Assembly (NCBI RefSeq): GCF_025370755.1
Contig: NZ_JAMXFC010000047.1
Span: 1 to 42,048, forward strand
Source: Laspinema sp. D2d
GTDB lineage: Bacteria; Cyanobacteriota; Cyanobacteriia; Cyanobacteriales; Laspinemataceae
Direction: 5' to 3'
DNA: 42,048 nt
Shown piece after piece: positions 16,667-25,030 of the stretch (position 1 is the first letter of the stretch; each line of letters begins with the position of its first letter). Both the position numbers and the translations under genes were made by a program. Under the pieces are notes generated by a model. The model did not search any database and was not told the origin of the DNA. It saw only the letters and a list, made by a program, of their open reading frames with translations.

Positions 16667-17041
16667 ATGTCCTCAATCATTGCCTTAATCGCCCACGATC
16701 GCAAAAAAGATGAAATGGTCGCCTTTGCTCAAAAGCATTCGGCGATCCTGTCCCACTATCATCTGATTGCTACCGGAACCACCGGGGCCCGAATTAATCA
16801 AGCGACGGGACTCGAAGTCCAACTCATGCAATCAGGACCAATGGGGGGAGATTCTCAAATTGCCGCCCAAGTCGTCGCCGGGGGGGTGAAAGCGGTGATT
16901 TTCCTCATTGATCCCCTGTTTGCTCAACCCCACGAACCGGATATTCAAGCACTCTTGCGAATTTGCAACCTACAGCAAACCCCCCTGGCAACCAATCTTG
17001 CCACCGCAGAAGCAATCATGCCCAGTTTGTCCCCAGCTTGA
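16667..17041 (+). CDS. mgsA: Methylglyoxal synthase
   Basis: Converts dihydroxyacetone phosphate to methylglyoxal and phosphate, a bypass that relieves sugar-phosphate overload. Compared with the E. coli enzyme the active-site set is present: His10 in LIAHDRKK, the phosphate loop ATGTTGARI, Asp62 in SGPMGGDSQI, Asp82 and His89/Asp92 in FLIDPLFAQPHEPDIQ. The 124 residues end just after TNLATAEAIMPS, so the roughly 20-residue C-terminal helix of the E. coli enzyme is lacking. An upstream extension to 16598 overlaps nagA and is not family-like; the ATG at 16667 is preferred. Co-directional with nagA (52-base gap) and probably co-transcribed. Confidence 0.92.
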   Translation: MSSIIALIAHDRKKDEMVAFAQKHSAILSHYHLIATGTTGARINQATGLEVQLMQSGPMGGDSQIAAQVVAGGVKAVIFLIDPLFAQPHEPDIQALLRICNLQQTPLATNLATAEAIMPSLSPA

Positions 17042-17145
17042 TCCCCTGAACCGGCAACGGGAAAAGGTCGGGGACTGGCTACTTTTTCATTGGAAAGAAT
17101 GTGGTAAGTTAAGAGGCTGGACACAACAGAGCAACAGGCATTCCA

Positions 17146-17832
17146 ATGAACGCAGTAGATGATAAAACCGTAGTCAGGGAGTATTTTAATGCCACCGGGT
17201 TCGATCGCTGGCGCAGAATTTACGGCACGGAAGAGGTCAATAAAGTTCAGCTTGATATCCGCAAGGGACATCAGCAAACGGTCGATCGCGTCTTGGCGTG
17301 GCTACAAGCCGACGGCAATTTGCAGGGATTATCAATTTGTGATGCAGGTTGCGGCGTCGGTAGTCTGAGTATTCCCCTCGGACAAGCCGGTGCAATGGTC
17401 TATGGCAGCGATATTTCTGAAAAAATGGTGGAGGAAGCATACCAACGGGCAAAAACCCTGTTCGGTCCCACCCATACGATTTCTTTTGCAGCCCAGGATT
17501 TAGAATCGTTAAGTGGGCGCTATCATACGGTGATTTGTCTGGATGTGCTGATTCACTATCCCCAGGATAAGGCGGCAGAGATGATCGGCCATCTGTGTTC
17601 TTTGGCACAGGAACGGTTAATTCTGAGTTTTGCCCCGAAAACTGTCGCCCTGAGTGCTTTGAAGAAGGTGGGGGAATTATTCCCCGGTCCGAGTAAAACC
17701 ACTCGGGCGTATCAACATCGAGAAGCGGATATTATCGCGATTTTGGCTAAAAATGGCTTTGCGATCGCTCGCCAAGAAATGACTAGCACGCGGTTTTATT
17801 ATTCTCGCCTCCTGGAAGCAATTCGGCACTAA
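17146..17832 (+). CDS. chlM: Magnesium-protoporphyrin IX O-methyltransferase
   Basis: Uses SAM to methylate the 13-propionate of Mg-protoporphyrin IX, the step after Mg-chelatase in chlorophyll synthesis. The N-terminal REYFNATGFDRWRRIYG (about 11-27) is diagnostic of BchM/ChlM. The SAM loop is DAGCGVGSL at 66-74, with an acidic SDISEKM afterwards, and the C-terminal block LFPGPSKTTRAYQHREADI fits the family. Length 228 is normal. The ATG at 17146 begins MNAVDDKTVVREYF. It lies 104 bases after mgsA. Co-transcription is possible but the pathways are unrelated. Confidence 0.96.
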   Translation: MNAVDDKTVVREYFNATGFDRWRRIYGTEEVNKVQLDIRKGHQQTVDRVLAWLQADGNLQGLSICDAGCGVGSLSIPLGQAGAMVYGSDISEKMVEEAYQRAKTLFGPTHTISFAAQDLESLSGRYHTVICLDVLIHYPQDKAAEMIGHLCSLAQERLILSFAPKTVALSALKKVGELFPGPSKTTRAYQHREADIIAILAKNGFAIARQEMTSTRFYYSRLLEAIRH

Positions 17833-17922
17833 CTGATAAAAAATCCGTCCCAGCCACCAGGTGACAAGCGTCAAGAAAGTAGGCTAGAATTTCGGGAAAT
17901 TTTACAAAGTCCGGTGGAGTTT

Positions 17923-18351
17923 ATGAAACCGATTAAAACGGTGGCGGCGGGTTTGTTACTGGCTTTTGGATTTTTTTGTCTAATGGTGGCTGTCTCGGGG
18001 TTAGTGGAAACTGATCCTGAGAAGCAACCCGAGGGCAGAGAGATAGCCCTCACGGGATTCGGGGTAGGGATTCCAGCAGTGGGGGTGGGTGGATGGTTAG
18101 CTTGGGGTCTCTATCGCGAGGGCAAAAATAAAAAGTTGGCCTTGGATAAAGAAGAAAGCGATCGCCTACAGGGCATCTTTTTCCAAATGATCCGAGAACG
18201 TAATGGTCAAATTACGGCCCTGCACTTTGCGATGGAAAGTCAGCTCTCTGCTCATCAAGCCAAGCAATATTTAGAAGAGCAAGCTAAAGAGTTTAATGCA
18301 GATTTTGAGGTGAGCGATCGCGGAGATGTGATCTATCGATTTAAAGTCTAA
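17923..18351 (+). CDS. Small membrane protein, paralogue 1 of a tandem pair
   Basis: Unrecognised 142-residue protein. There are two N-terminal hydrophobic segments (about 7-28 and 43-64, ending in GLYREGKNKK). A soluble C-terminal part (about 70-142) follows, helical with DRLQGIFFQMIRERNGQITA, then an HTH-like stretch QLSAHQAKQYLEEQA, and closes with FEVSDRGDVIYRF. That layout resembles a small winged-helix domain on a membrane anchor. The ATG at 17923 follows GGTGGAG at a good distance; a GTG nine bases earlier is less likely. The next gene encodes a protein of exactly the same length and the same plan. Confidence 0.75.
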   Translation: MKPIKTVAAGLLLAFGFFCLMVAVSGLVETDPEKQPEGREIALTGFGVGIPAVGVGGWLAWGLYREGKNKKLALDKEESDRLQGIFFQMIRERNGQITALHFAMESQLSAHQAKQYLEEQAKEFNADFEVSDRGDVIYRFKV

Positions 18352-18465
18352 AGAGATTCTCTCAATCCGGTAGTTTTTCCGGGTTTAAAGTAGAGAAGAA
18401 GGAAGGAGGGGGACAAGCCAAGTTTATCAAAAATACCGACCTATAAAACCGATTAGATTGAACTT

Positions 18466-18894
18466 ATGAAAGGGTTGAAAAAATCAGCATCAGCACTATT
18501 TATGCTCCTAGGACTCTCCGTTTTAGGAGTAGCGACGGAAAAGTTAAACAATCCAGATACCCCCGCCCAAGATAGAGAGGAACTGAAAGCTTGTATTCTT
18601 TTATTGGGCCTCCCTTTTAGCCTCCAAGGAGGAGCAATGGCTTGGGGATTGTATCGAGATAACAAGGAGGGTTATCATTTACAGGTTAAACAGGAACGCG
18701 ATCGCATTCAGTCGATTTTTTATCAGGTCATTCAGGCCCATGATGGCAAAATTACGGTGATGCGGTTAGCACTGGAAGCCGGATTATCGGTGAAAAAAGC
18801 CCGAAAGTTTTTAGATGAAAAAGCCGTAGAATTTGACGCTGATTTTGAAGTCAGCGATCGCGGGGAAATTTACTACTCGTTTAATTTTGGATAA
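18466..18894 (+). CDS. Small membrane protein, paralogue 2 of a tandem pair
   Basis: 142 residues, same architecture as the gene 114 bases upstream. The two hydrophobic segments are MLLGLSVLGVA and LLLGLPFSLQGGAMAWGLYRD. The cytoplasmic part shares DRIQSIFYQVIQAHDGKIT, an HTH-like LSVKKARKFLDEKA and the closing FDADFEVSDRGEIYYSF. Conserved positions concentrate in the soluble half, suggesting that is the functional domain, possibly a membrane-tethered winged-helix regulator or a protein-interaction module (inference). ATG at 18466; no strong ribosome site. Function unknown. Confidence 0.75.
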   Translation: MKGLKKSASALFMLLGLSVLGVATEKLNNPDTPAQDREELKACILLLGLPFSLQGGAMAWGLYRDNKEGYHLQVKQERDRIQSIFYQVIQAHDGKITVMRLALEAGLSVKKARKFLDEKAVEFDADFEVSDRGEIYYSFNFG

Positions 18895-18941
18895 CCCCCC
18901 ACCTAGTGGGGTAAAAAAACCCACAATTCAGGAGTGAATCG

Positions 18942-19319
18942 ATGGCGCAACTTTTTATGGTGACTGCCTCCATTTTGGCAGGACTCTCCGTCGCTGCCGG
19001 GGCTTTTGCCTCTCACGCCTTGAAACCCCAACTCAGTGAGAGGTCGATGGAAATTTTTGAGACGGGCGCAAGGTATCAAATGTATCACGCCTTGGCCCTG
19101 TTGTTTGTGGGATGGGTTGTTAGTCAGGCTGAAATCCGTTGGCGGATATGGCTGCGAGTGGCTGGATTTGCCTTCATCACTGGAGTCTTGCTCTTTTCCG
19201 GAAGTTTATATACCCTCAGTTTATCCGGAATCAAGGGATTAGGTGCGATTACACCCTTTGGGGGTGCAGCTTTTTTACTCGGTTGGGGCTGTTTAGCGGT
19301 GGCAACCTGGAAAATGTAG
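18942..19319 (+). CDS. DUF423 family membrane protein
   Basis: A 125-residue integral membrane protein matching the DUF423/YgdD family. It has four hydrophobic helices and the conserved features GAFASHALKP near residues 21-30, YQMYHALALLFVGW around 46-59, and the C-terminal GITPFGG-like segment GAITPFGGAAFLLGW. Biochemical role is unknown in the family. ATG at 18942 follows CAGGAG at good spacing. A strong hairpin terminator follows 22 bases after the stop. Confidence 0.92.
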   Translation: MAQLFMVTASILAGLSVAAGAFASHALKPQLSERSMEIFETGARYQMYHALALLFVGWVVSQAEIRWRIWLRVAGFAFITGVLLFSGSLYTLSLSGIKGLGAITPFGGAAFLLGWGCLAVATWKM

Positions 19320-19341
19320 GGAAGTGCTTGCACCCGTTACG

Positions 19342-19376
19342 AAAACCGGCAGAAGATCCCCACCTCTGCCGGTTTT
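19342..19376 (+). terminator. Strong hairpin terminator after the DUF423 gene
   Basis: A perfect 12-bp stem: AAAACCGGCAGA (19342-19353) pairs with TCTGCCGGTTTT (19365-19376) around an 11-base loop. The T-run on either strand would allow bidirectional use. Confidence 0.85.
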
Positions 19377-19574
19377 GCCGTTTCTACAGGCAACGGTTTG
19401 TAATCGATTCTGATTGTGCCTTGACGTTTTGAATTTTCGTGGATTCAATAGGGAAAGAGAGAGGGTTTCGTTGCCCATGATCACCCTAGGGAATGGAACA
19501 GTCCCCGGCGTTGAGGCATCGGGTCCCTAAACTCAATTGGTTCCCCTCTATCCCTCTGACTTCCGGAGTTCAGT

Positions 19575-22373
19575 ATGAAAGTCTGGCTGCACGGTTTGTT
19601 TTCTGTCATTTTCTGGCTATGGAATCTCACATTTTTAGGAACGGTTTACCTGGGTATCTTACCTTGGATAGCCATCCCCTTAATTCAGGCAACCGTTGAG
19701 GGAATCATCCCCCTAGAATTTACCCTGGCAGTCACTGGGGCGATCGCCATTCCCACAGTTTGTACGGGAATTGGGATGAAGTTACGCAAACATCCCTTAC
19801 AACTAATTCGCCTCTTTTATGGCGTTGAAGCACCCTTATTTACCCTCTGCCTCGTGCGGTTATTCATGCTGCGAGAAATGACCGCCGCAAGTAACCTGAT
19901 TGTCGGCACTGCCCTGGTGGCAATGGCTGCTTTTGCCCTAGAATTATTTTATGGCTATGCCAAGGGCGATCGCAAGTTAGCTTGGCTACAACTGGCTACT
20001 CACAGTTTAATGTTATTAATGGGCCTCTATCTAGGCGCATTATTACTCTTCTATGTTGTTCCCTTCACCGGGTTTTTTACCGCCTACCTAATCAGCTTCA
20101 ATTGGATACAGTCAATTATTAATATATTCCGGTATAACCACTGGAATGTCATCTGGTGGATACCCTTTTCCTTTTTCTTATGGGGATTCAGTGCCACCTT
20201 ATTTATTGCAATGCCATCGGCCCTAGCAACCTTTCACATCTACTCCGGCTACAAAATAATCCAGCAATTTGCCGCCCAATACGGACGAAAATGGGCAATG
20301 TTTGGATCGGGATTCGTAGTGACAGCCTGGATGGTGCTATTTTTAGCCTTTCAACAACAACCGCAAATTCAAGCCTTTAAAAGCTTAGAAAATCCAGCCT
20401 CAACAGATCGAGAACGGCAAGAATTGTTAGCCAAATCTGACTCCATTCGCCAAGGACTACTCAACGCTTATTTACTCTCCTATCGCTATCTCAGTACCCA
20501 CGAAGATAATAATCATATCCGGGCTATGTATCAAGACATCCTCGGAGTGGAGGAACCTGCTGCGCAAGTTTTGCAAAATTGGTATAATGGGTTAATGTCA
20601 CCCTTTTTGTACCAAGGGTCGCGAGAAGATAGCGAAAAAGCCGCCACCCTTTATGCGGAATTTTTTGATACCCCTATCCAAAAGGGAGAAGCCAAAACTA
20701 TTTTACACGCAGTTCAATCAACCTTTAATCAAGAAGAAGCGAAAGCGGGTTTACTGAATATTAATGAACAACGAGTTTTGCTGAAGCAACAGGAGATTAC
20801 TGTCACGGAACGAGGAGATTGGGCCGATGTAGAATTGTATGAGGTGTATGAAAACCAAACCCCGCAAGATGAAGAAGTTTTCTATTATTTTTCCTTGCCG
20901 GAAAGTGCGGTATTAACGGGAGTTTGGTTAAATGAAACCGCCGATCGCAGCGATCGCTACGTCTTCCAAATTTCCCCCCGGGGTGCCGCCCAACAGGTGT
21001 ATAATGACCAAGTACGCCGCAATATTGATCCAGCCCTCTTGGAACAAGTTGGACCAAGACAATATCGCCTCCGAGTGTTTCCCGTTCCCGCCCGCCTCAC
21101 TTCCTTTGACAATACGAACCGTCAAGAACAGCCGAAACAGCATCTCTGGTTAACCTATAAAGTCATGCAAAGCGCCCAAGGTTGGGCCATGCCACAACTG
21201 GCAGAAAAGCGTAACGTTTTTTGGAACCGCAAAACCCAGCGCCAGTATAACGGAGAAACGGTCAAACGCCTCGGTGATGCTTGGATGCCAGAGTTTCTCC
21301 CCGCAACTAATTCCCCCTCGGGAACCACACATCAGGTAACGTTCCCGGGAGATTACCAGATTTCGGCACAACCTCTAACAGAAACGGATTATATCTTACC
21401 CCAAGGGAAACGGATTGCTGTCATCGTTGATCGCTCTTATAGTATGCGATCGCACGGCAAAGAAGTCACAGAAACCGTAAATTGGCTAAAACAAACCGGA
21501 TTTGCCGATAACCGTTTTGATAACAACGATGCGGATATTTATTTAACCGCCTCACCCGGTGCGATTCCCCTGCGTCTGGACAATCTCAATGAGTTAAATC
21601 CCGCCAAAATCACCTACTATGGCAGTCTCAACTATCGGGAAATGTTGCAGCAGTTCCAGGAATTACAAGGGGAGACAACTTATGATGCCGTTGCCTTGAT
21701 TAGCGATCGCGGTAGTTATGAATTAGCCAAAGATAGTTCTGATTTACTCACCCTCTCCAGTCCCTTATGGATGGTCCATTTAGGGGGATTACCCCGGGCG
21801 TATGATGACGGAACCTTACAAGCGATTCAAGGCACTGGCGGGGGCGTTTCTACAGACCTAGAGACAGTATTACAGCGCATCGCCACGACGGCCAAATTAG
21901 GCCCTTCTACGGTGAGTGTGGTAGATGGATATCGCTGGGTTGTAGAGAAACCGGCGAAAGCGGATCTTGCCACTTTACCGAAAACTCTAGCCACGGCAAC
22001 GGTTCCAGACAAAGCAGGATTAGAATCGTTAGCAGCAAGGCAACTGATTCTGGGGTTATCTAAACAGATGGATGCAGCAAGTATAGCTGATTTAGATGCG
22101 ATTCATGCGATCGCTAAACGCTATGAAATTGTCTCCCCTTATTCCTCAGCGATCGTGCTGGTTAACGAGGAACAAAAGCAGCAGTTAAAAGAGGCGGAAT
22201 CCCGCAGCGATCGCTTTAATCGGGAAATCGAAGATGGCAAAGAAGAGTTGCAACAACCGGACGATATGATGAGTGTGCCGGTCCCCGAACCCCATCAATG
22301 GGTAGGGATGATTGGGGCAACTGGATTGCTGATTTTTGCCAAGCGTAAATGGGGTAAAAAATCAGTGGAATAA
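19575..22373 (+). CDS. Large membrane protein with VIT and vWA-like domains and PEP-CTERM tail (TIGR02921-like)
   Basis: A 932-residue protein. The N-terminal third has about eight hydrophobic helices up to residue 270. A VIT-like region follows at about 385-525 (ADVELYEVYENQTPQDEEVFYYFSLP region). A von Willebrand A-like domain starts near 610 with a MIDAS-type DRSYSM at about 618. The C-terminus has VPVPEPHQW, a short hydrophobic helix and the basic run FAKRKWGKK, the layout of a PEP-CTERM sorting signal. This matches the TIGR02921 PEP-CTERM integral membrane family, linked to exosortase-dependent export. The exact role is unknown; metal-dependent adhesion or assembly of envelope polymers is plausible. 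The ATG at 19575 has CCGGAG upstream. No exosortase gene is in the window. Confidence 0.85.
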   Translation: MKVWLHGLFSVIFWLWNLTFLGTVYLGILPWIAIPLIQATVEGIIPLEFTLAVTGAIAIPTVCTGIGMKLRKHPLQLIRLFYGVEAPLFTLCLVRLFMLREMTAASNLIVGTALVAMAAFALELFYGYAKGDRKLAWLQLATHSLMLLMGLYLGALLLFYVVPFTGFFTAYLISFNWIQSIINIFRYNHWNVIWWIPFSFFLWGFSATLFIAMPSALATFHIYSGYKIIQQFAAQYGRKWAMFGSGFVVTAWMVLFLAFQQQPQIQAFKSLENPASTDRERQELLAKSDSIRQGLLNAYLLSYRYLSTHEDNNHIRAMYQDILGVEEPAAQVLQNWYNGLMSPFLYQGSREDSEKAATLYAEFFDTPIQKGEAKTILHAVQSTFNQEEAKAGLLNINEQRVLLKQQEITVTERGDWADVELYEVYENQTPQDEEVFYYFSLPESAVLTGVWLNETADRSDRYVFQISPRGAAQQVYNDQVRRNIDPALLEQVGPRQYRLRVFPVPARLTSFDNTNRQEQPKQHLWLTYKVMQSAQGWAMPQLAEKRNVFWNRKTQRQYNGETVKRLGDAWMPEFLPATNSPSGTTHQVTFPGDYQISAQPLTETDYILPQGKRIAVIVDRSYSMRSHGKEVTETVNWLKQTGFADNRFDNNDADIYLTASPGAIPLRLDNLNELNPAKITYYGSLNYREMLQQFQELQGETTYDAVALISDRGSYELAKDSSDLLTLSSPLWMVHLGGLPRAYDDGTLQAIQGTGGGVSTDLETVLQRIATTAKLGPSTVSVVDGYRWVVEKPAKADLATLPKTLATATVPDKAGLESLAARQLILGLSKQMDAASIADLDAIHAIAKRYEIVSPYSSAIVLVNEEQKQQLKEAESRSDRFNREIEDGKEELQQPDDMMSVPVPEPHQWVGMIGATGLLIFAKRKWGKKSVE

Positions 22374-22416
22374 TTGCCTAGATACCGTTAGAATCAAGCT
22401 GGGAAGTTGACAGAAA

Positions 22417-22438
22417 TTAGCCCGCCTGTGCGGGCTAA
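22417..22438. terminator. Hairpin between convergent genes
   Basis: TTAGCCCGC-CTGT-GCGGGCTAA, a perfect 9-bp stem with a 4-base loop followed by AAAA. It lies about 45 bases past the PEP-CTERM gene stop and about 90 bases past the UbiB-like gene stop on the other strand, and could serve both. Confidence 0.7.
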
Positions 22439-22469
22439 AATGGATCAACAACATAAAAATTAGTCTTTA

Positions 22470-22494
22470 CCCCGCTTCCAGTGATGAGGCGGGG
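22470..22494. terminator. Second hairpin between convergent genes
   Basis: CCCCGC/GCGGGG stem with a 13-base loop, then GTTTAA on the plus strand. On the minus strand it lies 33 bases past the UbiB-like stop and is followed by TAAAGACTAATTTTTATG, making it a plausible terminator for that gene. Confidence 0.55.
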
Positions 22495-22526
22495 GTTTAA
22501 TCCCACACCCTACCCCACACTAAAAC

Positions 22527-24179
22527 TTACCGCAATCTGCCCGATCGCAAGATACTAATGATCAACCACAACCCAATCAAACTCGCTGCTGCAAACAGAA
22601 TATCACTTAAATAGTAGACATTACTCACCGCTGCTTGTGAGGAAACGACTGCTGCCCCCATAATCAGAGACCCTACCAATATACTAAAAGAAAGCCTATT
22701 GGCGGAGGAATCTACGGTGCGACGGAGGGCCTCTACGTCTTTCATCGCGACGTTCCAAATTAAACTTTCTGAGGTTACTCGGTCGAGTAATACCTCAAAT
22801 TGTCTTGGGGACTGCAAGGAGAGATTTTTGATATCAAGGGCGGTTCTGAGTAATCCCTGTAATGGCGCTTCCCCGATGAGTTGCCGTCCGAATAAATCGG
22901 TCATTAAGGGTTTGATTTGGTCGGCAAAGTTGTACTCGGGGTCGAGATTACGGGCGATTCCTTCTAGGTTGGCGATCGCCTTGGCACAAAGTCCCATATT
23001 TGCAGGCATCCGTAAGCGATTGTTGCGGGAAACCTCTAGCACTTCGTAGAACATTTGGCTAAAACTGAGTTCAGACAGGCTGAGGTTATAATAGCGCCGC
23101 AAGAGGCGATCGTAATCACTTTCCAGATTCGCCACATTCACGGTCTTACTCGTGGAACCCGCCATTGCGATCGCCAATTGACTGCATCGCTGGGCGTCTA
23201 AATTCACCATCGCCAACAGCATTTCAATCAATAACTGTTGGGTTCGCGGGTCCATCCGTCCCACCATCCCACAATCAATCAACGCCACTCTTCCATCCTT
23301 GAGATAAAACAAATTCCCCGGATGTGGATCAGCATGGAAAAATCCATCTAAACAAATTTGTTGGAAAAATACCCGGGTCAATAAATTGGCGATCGCCTTC
23401 CGTTGGTCAACTCTATCAACCCCGGGCATTCCGTCATATTTTGCGAGCAAAATTGGGTCGCCATCCACCCACTCCATGACCAGCAATTTTTCTGTTGTTA
23501 AATTCCAATAAATTTCAGGAATCGCAATTTTTTTGGGGTCAAACCAGCGACTCTGGGCTAAATTACGCCGCAGTTTATCTCCATTTGCTCCTTCTTCTGT
23601 AAAATTTAATTCCCCTCGCAAAGCCGTCCCAAATTCCTCGGCCAAGGCGACTAAATCGTAAGAGTCTCCAAACTCGGCGATCGAGACTAATTCGGCTAAT
23701 CCCGTTAACAACGTAATATCTTGTTCAATAATCTTTTCCAATCCGGGACGTTGCACCTTAACCGCAACTTCCTGACCATTTTTTAGGGTGGCCCGATGGG
23801 TTTGGGCGATCGAACCCGCCGCGACAGGTTCAGTATTTAGGGTGGCAAAAACATCCTCAATCGGTTGTCGCAATTGTTGGCGGATAGTGACTTCGACATC
23901 TTCCCAGGGGACTGGAGGTACTTCCGCTTGTAATGCGGTCAGTTCATCAATATATTCCTCGGGTAAAAGGTCGGGACGGGTACTCAACAGTTGACCGACT
24001 TTTACATAGACGGGGCCAAGATCTACGAATATATTCCGGAGGACTGCTGGGGGTGGCAATTTCGGTTCATCGGTTTTGCCCCCCGTTAACAACCGTCTCA
24101 TGTAGTCCCAACCATTACGCAGGACGACTTCAAAAATCTCCCGTTGACGGGCGCTAGATTGAGTAAGGTTTGACCACAT
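22527..24179 (-). CDS. ABC1/AarF/UbiB family atypical kinase-like protein
   Basis: Membrane-associated ATP-binding protein of the ABC1K family, several members common in cyanobacteria and chloroplasts and linked to prenylquinone metabolism and stress. The 550-residue protein shows the family KxGQ motif (YVKVGQLLSTRPDLLP), the Ala-rich nucleotide loop (AAGSIAQTHRA), the Lys strand (EVAVKVQRPG), the catalytic loop HADPHPGNLFY and the metal motif LIDCGMVGRMD. Two hydrophobic helices close the C-terminus (about 495-545). The ATG at 24179 (MWSNLTQSSARQREIF) with GAGAG before it is preferred over a TTG at 24191. Monocistronic, convergent with the PEP-CTERM gene. Confidence 0.93.
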   Translation of the reverse strand: MWSNLTQSSARQREIFEVVLRNGWDYMRRLLTGGKTDEPKLPPPAVLRNIFVDLGPVYVKVGQLLSTRPDLLPEEYIDELTALQAEVPPVPWEDVEVTIRQQLRQPIEDVFATLNTEPVAAGSIAQTHRATLKNGQEVAVKVQRPGLEKIIEQDITLLTGLAELVSIAEFGDSYDLVALAEEFGTALRGELNFTEEGANGDKLRRNLAQSRWFDPKKIAIPEIYWNLTTEKLLVMEWVDGDPILLAKYDGMPGVDRVDQRKAIANLLTRVFFQQICLDGFFHADPHPGNLFYLKDGRVALIDCGMVGRMDPRTQQLLIEMLLAMVNLDAQRCSQLAIAMAGSTSKTVNVANLESDYDRLLRRYYNLSLSELSFSQMFYEVLEVSRNNRLRMPANMGLCAKAIANLEGIARNLDPEYNFADQIKPLMTDLFGRQLIGEAPLQGLLRTALDIKNLSLQSPRQFEVLLDRVTSESLIWNVAMKDVEALRRTVDSSANRLSFSILVGSLIMGAAVVSSQAAVSNVYYLSDILFAAASLIGLWLIISILRSGRLR

Positions 24180-24409
24180 TTGAACTCTCAACAGTTAGAG
24201 GTATATTGGAAGAATTCAGAACGGGGAAAAATCAAGAATTCCACACAATTAAACGGCGGATCTCCCTCATTTCAAGGTTCCGGAACCCTTCCCTACCCCC
24301 CCCCAAAACCCAGGGAGGGGATTAGAGACCTTTTAAAATAGTCCCTTTTGGACGGATAATCCGGAGATTCTTCCCGTTCTCTTCTTACTTTGTCTCGATC
24401 TTTTCTCGT

Positions 24410-24808
24410 TTACCCTTCTTTGTCATCTTCTTCGAGACGGATTATATCTTCATCCCCTAGAAATTCTCCATTTTGTACTTCAATTAAAACGAGGGGAATC
24501 ACCCCTGGGTTTTCGAGGCGATGGGGGGTACAAACGGGAACGTAGCTAGATTGGTTTTGAATGAGTAGGGATTCACTGTCACCACAGATGATTTTGGCAG
24601 TCCCAGAGACAACGATCCAATGTTCACTCCGGTGATAATGAATTTGGGTTTTCATCCGATGTCCGGGTTTAACTTCGACTCGGGAGATGCGATACCGTTC
24701 TCCGGTTTCTAAGACGGTGACGGTTCCCCAAAATCTCTGTTCGGTATGAAGTTCGTTATCGGAGACTTTCACGGAATCTAATTGGGTGGGGTTTTTAGTT
24801 TCGGTCAT
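24410..24808 (-). CDS. Type II mannose-6-phosphate isomerase-like cupin
   Basis: A 132-residue single-domain cupin corresponding to the C-terminal isomerase half of bifunctional PMI/GMP (ManC/AlgA-type) enzymes. It interconverts fructose-6-P and mannose-6-P. Cupin metal ligands are visible: His57, His59 and Glu62/His63 in QIHYHRSEHWIVV, with His96 in PVCTPHRLENPG. The family signature FWGTVTVLETGERYRISR precedes it. The guanylyltransferase half is a separate gene 222 bases upstream in the same orientation, so the bifunctional protein is represented by two genes here. Confidence 0.88.
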   Translation of the reverse strand: MTETKNPTQLDSVKVSDNELHTEQRFWGTVTVLETGERYRISRVEVKPGHRMKTQIHYHRSEHWIVVSGTAKIICGDSESLLIQNQSSYVPVCTPHRLENPGVIPLVLIEVQNGEFLGDEDIIRLEEDDKEG

Positions 24809-25030
24809 GGATTTGTAATTCCTTGAGATTCAAGTGGATTGAGAGGGGCGAAATTTGCGATCGCCCTCGGCAAATATCAGGATTACTCCAGTGATGGGCT
24901 CCCGTTCCCGGAATTCGGGAGTGCGAGTCAAATACTCGCTCATCTCCCCCTGATCCAAATGATCCAAACGGGAACAAGATACTCACACTCCTGGGGTCAT
25001 CTGTACCGCCCAAGTCCTCTGGGCGCTCTA

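Noticed and set aside
24809-25030. A gene between the isomerase cupin and manC
   Set aside because: Frames here are short and lack ribosome sites and motifs; treated as intergenic.
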